Shown here: positions 1 to 11,923 of the stretch, piece by piece
Numbering within the stretch: position 1 is the stretch's first letter
How the letters are laid out: each line of letters begins with the position of its first letter
Assembly: GCA_051453625.1 (NCBI GenBank)
Contig: JBOZIK010000001.1
Location: 234,594,045 to 234,637,035, forward strand
DNA: 42,991 bases
Direction of reading: 5' to 3'
DNA from: Welwitschia mirabilis
Lineage: Eukaryota > Gnetophyta > Gnetopsida > Welwitschiales
Program-made: the position numbers and the translations under genes
Notes under the pieces: model-generated
What the model was told of the DNA's origin: nothing
Seen by the model: only the letters and a program-made list of their open reading frames with translations
Database searches by the model: none

Positions 1-448
1 AGATGGGCAAAAATTGGAATTGCATGAGCAAACCATAGAAATTTTCTCTTATATTTTTTATTTAAAAGATTATTATGAAATTATTTAATCATCTTTCAAA
101 CTTGACTTATGTATTTATTTCCATGATTACTTTTTTAACTCTAGCATTTAATGGTAAGATTGAATTCATCCAATCTTAGAACATTCAAAAGTTCATAAAC
201 TCCAATTTAAAGGAAGATGCTTTATTTTTTATGTTTTCTCAATGGTGAAAAGGTCTTAGATTATTTAAGAGTGTTCTTTACTGTTTTAATCTTATGACTT
301 TCACCTTTGTCTTTTGGAATGTTTAGTCATGTGTTGCTTTATTTTATTTTAAAAAAGTGAAATAAATATCATGATGTTTTATATTTATGATATCTCAAAA
401 ACATGATCATCATGATGTCCTACCACAAGTACATCAGGGTAATTATTT

Positions 449-634
449 TCAAGAGGAGCCTTTGACAGTGTAATATAATAGCTGTGAGAACTCCATTGGG
501 AGGTCAGTTAGCCATGCTTCGCGGGTTCTTACTTCTTCGACCGTGCTTGCATTTCCTTCATCATGGATAATAAAAGTTGTATTTAAACTTTGAGGGTATG
601 GAATCAGTGGTGTTCCTAATATTATTAGAGGCAT
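449..634 (-). pseudogene. Antisense reading-frame fragment inside the family 1 3' region
   Basis: A 61-codon open frame running against the sense of the surrounding retrotransposon. It is less A/T-biased in composition than most frames here and includes the stretch VEEVRTREAWLTDLPMEFSQ. Copy 2 of the segment, near 2585-2650 on the minus strand, keeps a similar reading (EAW..., LPME..., then QL.Y.TVK.SS). Copy 3, near 14240-14330 on the plus strand, keeps a frameshifted version beginning REVETRKAL. I do not recognise the product. Tat-lineage plant gypsy elements are known to carry extra frames between pol and the 3' LTR, sometimes antisense, and this would be consistent with a dead one. It could also be chance. 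Confidence 0.3.
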
Positions 635-1387
635 TGCTTGTTTCCTAGAATCTTAGGCTTTCCATGTGATCATTTCATTTTTTTATATTTATGTGTTTGC
701 TTTTGAGATAATGACAGGAGAGCTTATTTTTGAGCAATTCCTTAGTCTGATAATTCATTGTTTAAAGCATTTTACTTTAGCATCATCATAATCACTGCCT
801 TATCAAATGGAATTTTTGTACATTAAGTCATGCATTTTTTTACATCAAGTGATGTTATTATTACTTTCATGAGAGTTTGCTACGTCAAAATATCATATTG
901 GTATTTTTTTTTTTTTNNNNNNNNNNNNNNNNNNNNNNNNNNNNNNNNNNNNNNNNNNNNNNNNNNNNNNNNNNNNNNNNNNNNNNNNNNNNNNNNNNNN
1001 NNNNNNNNNNNNNNNNTGGTTGCATTTCCTTCATCATGGATAATAAAAGTTGTATTTAAAATTTGAGGCTATGGAATCAGTGGTGTTCCTAATATTATTA
1101 GAGGCATTGCTTGTTTCCTAGAATCTTAGGCTTTCCACGTGATCATTTCATTTTTTTATATTTATGTGTTTTCTTTTGAGATGATGACAGGAGAGCTTAT
1201 TTTTGAGCAATTCCTTAGTCTAATAATTCATTGTTTAAAGCATTTTACTTTAGCATCATCATAATCACTACCTTATCAAATGAATTTTTGTACATTAAGT
1301 CATGCATTTTTTTACATCAAGTGATGTTATTATTACTTTCATGAGAGTTTGCTACGTTAAAATATCATATTGGTATTTTTTTTTTTG
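544..1387. repeat. Near-identical direct repeat flanking a 100-N gap
   Basis: Bases 544-916 recur as 1017-1387 with only about ten differences in 370 bases. The left copy ends in a run of T at the gap. Copy 2 at 2118-3270 has this block only once, so the doubling is best read as the same locus assembled twice (two haplotypes or unmerged contig ends) and not as a real tandem duplication. Confidence 0.75.
917..1016. other. Assembly gap, 100 N
   Basis: Exactly 100 N, a common placeholder for a gap of unknown size. It follows a poly-T run and separates two near-identical sequence copies. Confidence 0.98.
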
Positions 1388-1631
1388 TTTATATTATCTT
1401 ATGTCCATTCTTCTTGTTTTCTTTTGTGGTTTGGTTATTTATTTTTAAGTTATCACTGTATTTTCTTATCATATTTTCAATAAAAAGATAAATTCTTACT
1501 TAGTTAAGTGTTTTTAGATTTTTGGTGTTGTAAGCATTGCTCATGTTCTCTTTATGATAAAACATTTTTATTGTTCACTCCATTTCTTTACTAGTTAGAA
1601 TATTTCATATATCTATATTTTTCAAATTTGA

Positions 1632-1731
1632 NNNNNNNNNNNNNNNNNNNNNNNNNNNNNNNNNNNNNNNNNNNNNNNNNNNNNNNNNNNNNNNNNNNNN
1701 NNNNNNNNNNNNNNNNNNNNNNNNNNNNNNN
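1632..1731. other. Assembly gap, 100 N
   Basis: Exactly 100 N. No direct repeat is seen at its edges. It falls where copy 1 of the 3' segment should continue, since copy 2 continues past the equivalent base near 3270. Confidence 0.98.
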
Positions 1732-2117
1732 TCCTAGGACCATAGCCTTAGGAATAAATCTTTCTTTTCTTTCTTTTCAATAAAAGTGTTGAATAAATTT
1801 TAGGATTTAAATAAATTTTATTGGCTTTGGTATTTTTGATTTTGTTTTTAACTTTCTATTTTATTTTTCTGTGTATGTCATCCCTTCTATTGTTCACATG
1901 ACAGTTAGGACAATAGTCTCTGTTTTCTTTTCCTATTTTCAATTTTCTATTAGATTTTTGCTTTTTGTGTTTGCTTTCTATCTCTATTATTCTCTCTGTC
2001 ATCTGGATGACTAGAAGGACAACTATTAGTTATTTTTTATTTTGGTTATTTTGAGAAAATACATTTTAATAGCTTTGTTAAGATTTCTAAGTTAACTACT
2101 TAAGAATTTCAGAAAGT

Positions 2118-3270
2118 TAATGGACAAGGATAGAAATTATTTGAGTAATCATCTTAATTTTCTCTTAGCTTTTTGCTTTGAGGCCATTATGACATTACGT
2201 AATCATCTTTCAAAAATTACTTATGTATTTATTTCCATGACTGATCCTTGACTTGGGCATTTTTACAATGGTAAGATTAGATTCACCTAATCTTAAGACA
2301 TTTACACATCTATGAACTTTAATTTAAAGGAAGATGCTTTATTTTTTATGTACTTCTCAATGGTAAAAAGGTCTTATATTGTTTAAGAGTATTCTTTTCT
2401 ATCTTCATCTTATGACTTCACCTTTATTTTTTAGATTGTTTTGGTTATGTGAAATGTTTTTTTTTTACAAAAAAAAAAAAAAGAGAAGAGTGAAATAAGA
2501 TTATGATGTTTTATTTGAGATATTTTAAAAACATGGTGACCATGATGTTCTACTGTAAGTACACGGAGGTAAATATTTCTCAGAGGAGTCTTTGACAGTG
2601 TGATATGGTAGTTGTGGGATCTCCATTGGGAGATAAGTTGGCCATGCTTCACAAGTCCCTATTTCTTTAACTGTGGTTGCACACCCCTCATCATAGAAAA
2701 TACAATAATAGAAACTTAAAGGCTATAGGATTAGTGGTATTTCTGGTGTCATCAGAGACATTGCTTGTTTTCTAGACTCTTAGTATTTTTACATGATCAT
2801 TTCATTTCATGAGATTTAGATGTTTGTTTTAAAATGATAATAGGAGAGTTCATTTTTGAGCAATTCTTTGGTTTAATCATTCATTTTTTAAAACTTTTTA
2901 CTCTAGCTTCATCATAATCACTGCCTTATTAAATGAAATTTTTTATACATTAAGTCATGCATTTTTCACATCAAGTGATGTTATGATTATGTTCATTAAA
3001 AATTGCTAGGTTAAAATGTTAGATTGGTCAGCTATCTTTTGTTTATATTATTTTATGCCCATCCTTCTTATTTTTCTTTTGTGGTTTTGTTAGTTATTCC
3101 AAAGTCATTATATTTTCTTAGCATATTTTCTTTTTTTAAGTTTTCAATAAATTTTTTAGATTTTTGGTTTTGTAAAGTGCTACTCATATTCTTTTTATGA
3201 CAAAACACTTTTTGTACACTTTTTTCTATTCATTAGAATATTTTATATCTCTATATTTTTCAAATTTCAG
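2118..3270 (+). repeat. Second copy of the family 1 3' segment
   Basis: Matches 1-1631 throughout, in the same order: the block around atgctttattttttatg, the catgatgt block, the caattcttt block and the final tatttttcaaatt block. Divergence is substantial (I estimate 20-25%, not computed). This is an old duplication, unlike the few-percent doubling around 917-1016. No sense-strand coding potential was recognised. A minus-strand frame at 2431-2652 overlaps the antisense fragment described for 449-634. Confidence 0.75.
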
Positions 3271-3613
3271 ATTACTCAGCTTTGTACTTTGTTTTGAAAG
3301 TTGTCCTCATTTCAATTTTCTACCTTCCTACTCTTGTTTACCTTCTTTGCTTTATTTGCCAATACATGATGTATTACTTTTTCTTTTGGGGAGAGAGGGG
3401 TAGAAATCCATTTTCATGGCTTATTTTCAAGATTTTTAAGGCTTTCATGACATAAAATTTTCAAATTTTCATATACATTATGCATTACTTGTTATTTATC
3501 CATGTAATGTGTTTTATAAGCCTGTTTTATAACTTTTAAATTTATCTTTTGAAAAATAAGTTGACTCACAATTATGGTTTTTCTACCTAATTTTTATTAT
3601 GGATTGACAAAGG

Positions 3614-3628
3614 CTAAGTGGAGGGCTA
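3614..3628 (+). other. Polypurine tract of a family 1 element
   Basis: aagtggagggcta immediately precedes the TGTTGT start of LTR C. It matches the minus-strand tract aagtgggggatac next to LTR A at 12440-12456. A polypurine tract primes plus-strand DNA synthesis and marks the inner edge of a 3' LTR. Confidence 0.7.
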
Positions 3629-4698
3629 TGTTGTTCTATCCATTTATGGTTATTTGCTGGGTTTTTATAAGTTGTTTTGTACAACTTTTATATAGGATTA
3701 GGTGCAATTCTAAGGATTTTGGAGATACAAGATGAAATATCGAAAAAGTGTAATTCTTATTAAAATTTGATATATTAAAGGAACTTTCTAATAAATGGAG
3801 CTTTAAAAAAGGATTCTTGACAAAAAATACTAATTTCTCTTAAAGGAAATGATAAAGAAGACTATCATCCCCTTCGTCATCCCCACGACAGGCTGGACAA
3901 CGACTATTGATGTGGACTACTTAGTTAGCATTTTGATAATATTCCATGATGTACTATCATTTACATTGTCTTCTGAATGACAGCCTTAATGAAACTGACA
4001 TGCAACTAACTCTGATAGATTCCCTTGACTATTTTGTCTATTTCTAAGTCATTTATGAGTGCACCTAGCCACACCTATCGTTTTTCCTTTTCTGCTGTAT
4101 TTTCTTATAAAGAAGTCCTCCTTCGACTCTTCTTCTTATCTTTGTTTTACTAGACATTCTCGTGATAGGAGATCAAAGGGCGGAAGATCTATATTGAGCA
4201 TTGTAGAAAGACATGCACTTGGTAGAGGCCTGTGTATCCTCTATTAAGATCTAGCTATTTTGTAACCAAATTTTATTACTCTTTTAATATAAAACTTGAT
4301 TTTCTTTTAATGTTTTAATCTTATATTTTCTGATTACTCTTATGGTTTATAATTGCCTTTGATCTAGTAATAATTTCTTGGATGACATAGATCATCAAGG
4401 TTAGCCTTTATTAAAGATAAAAAGCAAGTAAAGTTAGGGTTATTTTTGCATTGCATGTTAGTTTAGATTGCATATTGCATTATGCATTGTATCTTTATCC
4501 CTTACATTTATCATTTATTTTTCATTCTTATTCTTTTATAAAGCAACCTAAGTCTCATACTCATAGACTTTAATGAGAATATGACATTTCGGGTCTACTC
4601 CCACTCATACTAGTCTATTGTATTATGCAAGCTATTTATTTAATTTATAATTAACAGAATCCCTTTGAGCCTAAGCACTTGTATAAATACACATTGCA
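3629..4698 (+). mobile_element. LTR copy C (family 1), 3' LTR
   Basis: Starts TGTTGT after the polypurine tract and ends near acattgca, about 1.07 kb. It aligns with LTRs A, B and D: a U3 block ending in a region rich in gtc/gac inverted pairs (3860-3905), a TATA-like cttataaaga at 4104-4113, a gatcaaagg block at 4171-4179, and a downstream block with ttatggtttat. The 62-codon open frame at 4059-4247 lies inside it and is not a gene. The right edge is uncertain by a few tens of bases. Confidence 0.7.
4104..4118 (+). promoter_or_regulatory. TATA-like element of LTR C
   Basis: cttataaagaagtcc occupies the same alignment position as gatataaata in LTR D and (minus strand) taaataaatacc in LTRs A and B, each followed by a C/T-rich stretch. 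Its conserved position suggests the old U3 core promoter. Confidence 0.45.
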
Positions 4699-5888
4699 AT
4701 AATCCTAATCATTTAATTATATATTTAATTTATGTTCAATCTTTCTTATTCCATTAAAATTTCCAACACATATAAACAATCATGTAATTATTTGTAGACA
4801 TTAAACTTTAGTTTATGCTACTTTATTAAACATTGTATAGTGATACTTTAATACATACTTCAAGATATACCTATTGAAGTTTTGTAAGGAGTTTGTAATA
4901 AATTTTATAATAAGAAATGTTTTTATGTAACTATCTTCTTAAGAGACCTACTTTTATACCTGGTAAATTTAGTTTTCTAGTGATATGAAACTCTTACTAC
5001 ATCTTTTTCTTGAATACTTGAAATAAGAGATTATAATGGTATTGTACTTTAGGAACAAAGTAGTTCTCTTTTCTCCACTTTATAAATAGTTTTGAATGCA
5101 CATGATATGTTCTTAAGAAAATAATCCATGACAATATTTCATTGACTTCATTTCATAACATTACTTAGCTTTCTTTTATCACTACTACTTTATACTCTTG
5201 ATATAACATTGAATCTTTAAAGGAGAGGACCAAGACAAAGGAATAGTCACTCAACTAAACAAAAACATATAGAATCACAATAATATGGGTCACAATATTT
5301 GGCTGGAATTCAAAATTCTAGACAAAAAGTAGCACTAACAGCAAATATTATAGACATTTAATACCATACCAACCTGTTATTTTTCATTTGTGTTTGCTAT
5401 TTATTTTATTTAAATTAATATTCTTAACATTATTGATGATTTTACTATGTCTCTAAGGAGAGGGACCAATTAATAAAATAAATCAAAAACTTAAGCTCTT
5501 TCAAGTTTAGGGGAATTAAATGGTGGATAAATTTGGAAGTAATAATTAAACTAGTTTTACATAAGTTAATTGAAGATCTTTAGTTGGATACTATAGATGG
5601 TCATTGTAAGTAAGAAATGTTCTCTTATCTTAAACTTTTCCCTTCTTTGATAGACTACATTTAGTTTGAAATTTGCGTTTTAGACCAAAAACAACATCAA
5701 GCAAACTCCAAATAATAAATTTTTATGTTTAGACATCTATTATTTTTTGAGAGTGTGATATTTGTCCTTGTAAAATACTTTTATTAGTGTATAATTATAA
5801 TTGTTAATTAATGCTAAAAGTAATTATTAGATTATATTAGACATGCATGATTTATATCTATTTTGGCTATGAAACTTCAAACAAATTA
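4699..5888. other. Unassigned stretch between LTRs C and D
   Basis: About 1.2 kb of A+T-rich sequence with no open frame of note, no primer-binding site after LTR C and no polypurine tract before LTR D. I see nothing identifiable in it. It may be the remnant of a third element or of the pre-insertion site. Confidence 0.4.
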
Positions 5889-6251
5889 TTGCAATACCAA
5901 ATTATATATAAGTAATGGATTATTTTGAGTACTTTTAAAGCACATTTAGATAGGTTTAGGTGGTTTTTTGACAATTATGAAGATCCAATGGGATTATCAA
6001 GGAAACATGTAATCCTTAGCATATTTGGAGGCATTTAGAACAAATTTTGACATTCAACATTCTAAGAAGAATTCTAATGATCTAAAAGGCTAATTTCTCT
6101 TAACTAGAAGATTTAAGAGGATGATATCCCCTAGTTGTCCAATTGATACTTCTAGATAATAGTCTAATTAGAGAGCTAAAATGGATGTTGACATGAATAG
6201 AAGTAGAAAATTGATGAGTCATCTTTTTTTAATGTATGATCATCCTCATGG

Positions 6252-6263
6252 TCATCTAGATGA
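6252..6263. promoter_or_regulatory. Perfect 12-bp palindrome in U3 of LTR D
   Basis: tcatctagatga, fully palindromic. The same word is present at 12183-12194 (LTR A) and 18686-18697 (leader of the minus-strand element), and with one change at 20674-20685 (LTR B). It lies upstream of the TATA-like box, so it could be a factor-binding site or a hairpin. Its function is not known to me. Confidence 0.45.
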
Positions 6264-6390
6264 TAGTCAGGATAACATTTATTTTTAATAATAGATGAAT
6301 ATATTTTGGTAAGAGGTTACATGTTCATTTGGATAACCAAGGTCTTATTTGTATCACTAGGGTTTTCTTTCCAGATTCTTCCATGTAAAA

Positions 6391-6400
6391 GATATAAATA
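6391..6400 (+). promoter_or_regulatory. TATA-like element of LTR D
   Basis: gatataaata followed by tcttctttccc. It sits at the alignment position shared with the other three LTR copies, about 130 bases after the palindrome. Confidence 0.5.
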
Positions 6401-7156
6401 TCTTCTTTCCCTCACTTGTAAAATCCATATTTTATATCTAAAAGTCTAATAATAATAGATCAAAGGTTAAAAAATTCATCCTAGCTATAAAGAGAAGTCT
6501 TTCTTAGTGTTAGACTATGTGTCCTCCATTGAGGTGCTACTACTTTGCAAGTGGATGCTTTTTTTGCGATTAATAAAATATATGCTTTATTTTCATTATG
6601 TACATCTCACTTATGGTTTATGTTGATTACAATTTTCTGATAGCTTTATAGGAGATATAGTTCATAAAGACAACCTACAGTGGGTTGATATTATTATTTT
6701 AGTACTTGCCTTTTATTTCTTAGTGTATTTTCATAGCTATAACAATTTCATTCTATTATATTCTATTCAATGTTCCTCATTACCTATATTAGTTAAACTT
6801 GGAGATAGTATTTCCTAATTGATTTAGTTTACAAGGGCTGATTTTGGTGATAATAGATCAGTAGTAGAATAGATCTATTATTTAGACTTATTTTACTTGC
6901 ATCTTATTTAAAAGTATTGCATTAACATTTATCTTATATAGTGTTCTTGAATTATTTCTATTTCAGTTACTTAAATAGAAGAAGATTAAAAGTACTTTAC
7001 TAAATTAATTCTCTAACTTTAAGTCTAGTGGCTTTGATGGATTATGACATTCAAATTAACTCCCAACTATACTAGCATGTGTTTCATGCAAACATTTGTG
7101 ATTGATAGGGATTTTTTTAAGGACTTAAGGATTGTACAAATACACATCACACCACA

Positions 7157-10100
7157 AATCCTTAGTTAATTCTTAGTAGATCTTCTTATATAATCTTTTG
7201 CTAAAATTGTGTGCCTCTATTTTTTTCTATTCTAATGCTCCTAAGTTTTTAAAAAATTATTTGAAAAATGTTAGATGAATTAGATCCCTTAAATTTAGGT
7301 GATATCAAATGAAATTCATTTTAATTGTAAGAGTTGAATTCGGAGGCCTAAATTTAGTTGGGAAAATTATTACAAGATATTTAAGCATAGAAATGTAGTA
7401 CAACTCTCTTATAGAAGAGTCACAGAGTTATGCCTCATAATTCAAAATCATGAGATATGCTATTAAAATTTTCCTCTTTAAACGCTAAGTCCAATGATGA
7501 AATTATCATGTTTTATTTACAAAGTATTTATCTTTCTAAGAAAACATTTAATTAATGGATCACTAAGTTTTTTTTTGAATTTGTAAACCAGGAATAGTCT
7601 ATCGATAAATCACAATTTGCTAGTTGAATTACAACATGCTAAAGAAGATGGAATCTGTAGTAATAACATGCTTCATTAAATTTTTTCATTGCTACATTCG
7701 GTTTATCTAATGTATGAGATCTCAAAAGCTTCTACTGAAATAGGTATATTTTTAAACTAACAAATCAACATATCACATGATTTTATGATGTTATTTAAAA
7801 CATCCATTTTAATGTCATAAAATAAAAAAAAAGAGATTCATGGCCTGATACTAAATTAAATGCTGATATTATGTACAAACTAATAAGTTTTTTAGGACTC
7901 TGTGACATTAAATTTTGTCAATAACACAAATAAAGGATTTTAACTTGAAGTAGATAAGATAGGATACTGATGATGATGTTGTTCTTTATAATCCATTTTG
8001 TTCATCTCGAAATCATCTTTTATACATGGTTTCACTATACATTTGTTAATTTTGTTAACTTATTTTCATTTAAGAGTTGAATACTACAAAATTTACATAA
8101 CAAACTAAAGGCTTTTGTATAGATAGCTAAGTAATGTTACAAGTGTGTAAGCATTGTTTTAGTTAATACTAAGCATAAATGATATGCACTTATAGTTGAT
8201 TAGATTATAAATGATATGCATTTGTAGGTAATCCATTAGAAAGATAAAGAAGTAGTCGTTAGCTGAATGAGGATGTAAAGAAATGCAAATCCATGCTTGT
8301 TACCTTGCTATCTAAAATGTTAAGTATTGTAATTGGAAATCCAAATTGATACAACATTCCAAACTTTATCTTTTAGAATTAAAAATACTATTGTCTCTAA
8401 CTAAGAGGCTTAATTAGTAGAATAAGATTGAGTTAATCTCATCTAAGAATTGAAATAAATCATTATAGTAAGAATTCCTCAAAGGCTCATATTTTTAGAA
8501 GTGTATGTTAGATGATATTAAATATGAAGAGCATATTAATTTCTATTATCCTTTAACAATATTTTATAAAAATTAAATGTTATATGAATTCCCCTAGTTT
8601 ATATGAGCTCTTTCATTTACCTATGCTAAAATTAGATCATTTCTTAAATCTATGTTAATGATTCATGAGATATTAATAACTTCTCAAATATTAGAGCACT
8701 AAATAAAGTTATCAAAAAATTTGTAAGTAAATAGAGAAAGTTTACTAGCTATACACATTAAAAGAGTTGTAAGTAAATAAAGAAACTTAAGAAACATAAA
8801 ACTTAAAGAGACTTTCAAGGATTAAGAAATCTACCAAAGTTACTAAGATGCTTTACATAGGTTTCTTTTGGATTTTTCACTAGTTTAGTAATATCCAAGT
8901 CACATCATAGCTAAAATCTTAATATTTTAAATTCATTTCATTAGAAAATAGACAAGACAAATCAAAGTGGCTTTTCATATGATGTAAGACTACTATTCTT
9001 GAAGATCATTGAAATACATGGAATTTTAATCTAATAAGAAATCTAGAGAGTAGAGAAAGGTATATTTAAAACCATACCTTATACTAAAGAAATTATAGCA
9101 TATTTTGGCCTTGTAATAGTGCCTACAAGATCAGTATTCATTCCTACTAAATATACAATTAAATGGATAATTCTCAGAGAAATCACAAAAACATAATCAA
9201 CATTTACAAAATTAGATAAAAATAATGGTAAATATTATCATGATTATTCATCTAATCAATTATGTATCCCTTGTAGAGGGCCTAGAAAATCTCAACAAAA
9301 ATAAGAATAGGAGTTTAAACATAGAGATGTATAATCCAAGGCAAAGGGTTTACTACAAAAACTCACTGGTTTTCCTTGAAGAATGTCTCTCAGTTGTCTT
9401 TTGTATTGTTCTAATGCATATGTTACTTTTTTATTTTTTTTTTAAAGCTTTTGTAAAACAGATAACCCAAGCTAGGGATCTGTATTTATGTTCAATTACA
9501 TTGATGAAGATGATGTATGTCACGTTTATATTTTTCTTGCATCTTATCTTAAAAAGCTCATGTTTGTCCACTTGAAAGACTTAATGGTAGAGTTTTATAA
9601 AATCATTTAGTTAAAGATTAAAATAACATCTAAACCATATACCTTTATTAGATTCAATAGGTTTTATAATCTAAAATAAGATATTTTAAGTTCTTTTAGG
9701 CTTTAAACTTTAATAATTTTGTTATTTATAAATGTTCTAATTCAGAGATTGAGAAAGCTTTATGCTAATTCAAGGATGCATAGAAATATCTTAAAGCTAA
9801 ATGATATATAAAACAATAGTAAATTTCAGTATATTGTAATCAAAAAGTTTTATAATGTCATTTACAAAAGCCTTAATACATAAGAGAATTCAAGATATCA
9901 TTACGTAGGCTTTTCTTATATGAATCTTAAATTTACCATGGCTTAAGTCAATGTCCTTTAAGTTTATTTTTTTAATTTTTTCTTTCTTTTATTTAAGGAT
10001 TTTCATTGCTAGAAACATTTACATTATAAGTTTACTTAAAAAACAAAATCTAGAGAGTTGTATTAAAATTGATGTTAATGATCATAGTGGTTGTAGTGAT

Positions 10101-10472
10101 GTGCATTATATTCTAACCTTACATGATCCTCAAGGAGGATTAAATTTCATTCATCCTAGTTTTATTTTTCATCTTACTTCTAATAGAGCCAATTTATTTG
10201 ATGATTTTTGTAACATAAGCTTGTTGAGATCATATTTAAAATTTTACTTATAAATAATAAATAACATTTTTAACTAATTTATTTTTTATTTAGATCCTCT
10301 CTTTTATTATGGCATGCCTTAAGTTAACTTATTCACAAACTACAAACTAGGCTTTAATGTTAAAACATATAACAACTTAACAACTATGCTTAGTAAAAAT
10401 CACAACATACGATCTAATGTTAAAACATATAATGATTTAGCAATAATTATTCCCCATGAAATTGCAACATCA
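7157..10472. other. Unassigned decayed DNA
   Basis: About 3.3 kb with no motif I can tie to a family. Two plus-strand open frames occur, 9225-9575 (116 codons) and 9951-10253 (100 codons). Both are rich in F, I, L, K and N as expected from A+T-rich DNA, and neither shows a recognisable domain. If the primer-binding-site candidate at 10474-10484 is real, this stretch should hold the leader and Gag of a minus-strand element, but I could not find a Gag motif on that strand. Confidence 0.35.
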
Positions 10473-10473
10473 T

Positions 10474-10484
10474 CTCTAATACCA
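10474..10484 (-). other. Possible tRNA-iMet primer-binding site
   Basis: On the minus strand this reads tggtattagag, one change from the primer-binding site complementary to the 3' end of plant initiator tRNA-Met (tggtatcagag). On that strand it lies three bases after a CA end (10488-10489), as expected just inside a 5' LTR. Confidence 0.4.
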
Positions 10485-10487
10485 AAG

Positions 10488-10966
10488 TGCAACATCCAAA
10501 TTTTAAGCTAAAAAAACTTAACTAAAAGAATAAACATGAAAAGATCAATTTCATAGAAGAAAGGGATATTTAAAATAGAAAAACATACATGTTAGATAAC
10601 TTAGAGTTTCAAGTACATATGCAACTATGAGCTTTTTATTTAAAACTGAAACTTTAAGTTTAAGAAATAGATCAGTTTTATATTATAAAGATATAGTTTT
10701 ATAAATCTATTATGGCTAAATAACTACGAAGGTTTTGTAAACCAAAACTTAATCACAATATATAACAATATCATAAATTACATTAGAAAACAAATAACTT
10801 CAATTAATATTTTTCAAGAACAAGCTAGATAATGAACAATTCATTTTTACATGCTTTACTATACTTTTCTTTTAACACATATTGAACACAAAATAATATG
10901 GATTAGGAATCATGAATCATCATAGTCCTTAGTATAACCAAGGAAAGGTGAAAATAAAGGTACAAG
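10488..10966 (-). mobile_element. Possible older LTR, left part, interrupted by the 10967-20928 element
   Basis: The minus-strand end CA next to a primer-binding-site candidate suggests the 3' end of a 5' LTR. No partner LTR was found. If the element at 10967-20928 inserted into it, the rest would be 20929-21748, which ends (plus strand) in CA next to taccccta, a weak polypurine tract on the minus strand. The combined length would be about 1.3 kb. This is inference from termini only. Confidence 0.25.
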
Positions 10967-10986
10967 AGATGTTAAAATGAGTGTTG

Positions 10987-11334
10987 TGGTGCATATTTAT
11001 GCAATTGTTACATCCTTTATTAAATCCTATCAATCACAAATATATTGCAAAACACAACATACTAATATAGATGGGAGTGAACCCAAATGTTGTAATCCAT
11101 TAAAAGAACTNNNNNNNNNNNNNNNNNNNNNNNNNNNNNNNNNNNNNNNNNNNNNNNNNNNNNNNNNNNNNNNNNNNNNNNNNNNNNNNNNNNNNNNNNN
11201 NNNNNNNNNNTGGTGCATATTTATGCAATTGTTACATCCTTTATTAAATCCTATCAATCATAAATATATTACAAAACACAACATACTAATATAGATGGGA
11301 GTGAACCTAAATGTTGTAATCCATTAAAAGAACT
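10987..11334. repeat. 124-bp direct repeat flanking a 100-N gap
   Basis: 10987-11110 and 11211-11334 differ at about three positions. LTRs B and D each show this block in only a single form, so the doubling is most likely an assembly artefact. Confidence 0.8.
11111..11210. other. Assembly gap, 100 N
   Basis: Exactly 100 N inside LTR A between two near-identical copies of one 124-bp block. Confidence 0.98.
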
Positions 11335-11923
11335 AGGCTTAAAGTTATAAAATTAATTTAAGCGATATGGTTAAAATGAAAATCAAAATGCAAGAAAAGT
11401 AAGCACACTATGTAATGCGAATAAATGCAAAATAATCTAGATACAGTATCCATTTAATTATTAAATTTCTAGTATCAAAATTGGCCTTGTATAATCTAGA
11501 TCAATCAAGAATACTATTATTAATTCTAATTAACCTAGGTTATTAAGTACATCAAATAGAATATATAAAACATGTAATGTTTAAGCTTGAAAATATAAAG
11601 TGCAATGTAATATAAGCTCCTCAAATAGTAATTTCAAACTTGACAGAGGTTACCCTTAATAATTTATTTCAATTATGAAACTGTTATGAAATCATAACCA
11701 ATATAAACCATAAGGGACATGCACATGAATGTATAAAACTAAAAGAAGAATTTCATTAAAAGTCAAACTAACATCCGGTTATAAAGCAATAGCACCTTAA
11801 TGAAGAAGACATAGCCCAACACAAAGGAAGATTACTCTCTACAACTAATAGACATATCTCTTATCCTTTAATCTCTTATCATAAGATTTTCAAATGCTAA
11901 AAAATATTGAAGTTGAGGATGAA

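Larger units (their letters stand above)
1..3628 (+). mobile_element. 3' internal region of a family 1 Ty3/gypsy element, partial
   Basis: This stretch ends in a polypurine tract followed by an LTR of the same family as the LTRs at 10967-12439 and 19005-20928, so it should be the part between pol and the 3' LTR of a plus-strand element whose 5' part lies outside the window. It contains two diverged direct copies of one segment (1-1631 and about 2118-3270). A third copy lies at about 13380-14750 in the opposite orientation, which is the same position relative to the minus-strand element there. No gag or pol motif was seen. The spacer 1732-2117 and the tail 3271-3613 are T-rich and show nothing I recognise. 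The call rests on order and repeat matching, not on protein content. Confidence 0.6.
5889..7156 (+). mobile_element. LTR copy D (family 1)
   Basis: Aligns over its whole length with the reverse complement of LTRs A and B. Shared blocks include acatttagat (5942-5951), the tcatctagatga palindrome (6252-6263), the TATA-like box (6391-6400), agatcaaagg (6458-6467), and gagaagtctt with ttagtgtta near 6490-6510. The end is close to tacacatcacaccaca. No primer-binding site follows and no polypurine tract precedes it, so it may be a solo LTR or one end of an element that has been lost. Confidence 0.7.

Noticed and set aside
3860-3905. Inverted gtc/gac clusters as a possible CRISPR or tRNA-like structure
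   Set aside because: No regular repeat-spacer pattern and no cloverleaf. The block aligns with U3 of the family 1 LTRs.
9225-9575. A 116-codon plus-strand open frame as a possible gene
   Set aside because: Composition is dominated by F, I, L, K and N with no recognisable domain, no promoter or splice context, and it lies in transposon-rich decayed DNA.
9951-10253. A 100-codon plus-strand open frame as a possible gene
   Set aside because: The second half looks somewhat protein-like (DVNDHSGCSDVHYILTLHDP), but I cannot link it to any family and find no continuation on either side.
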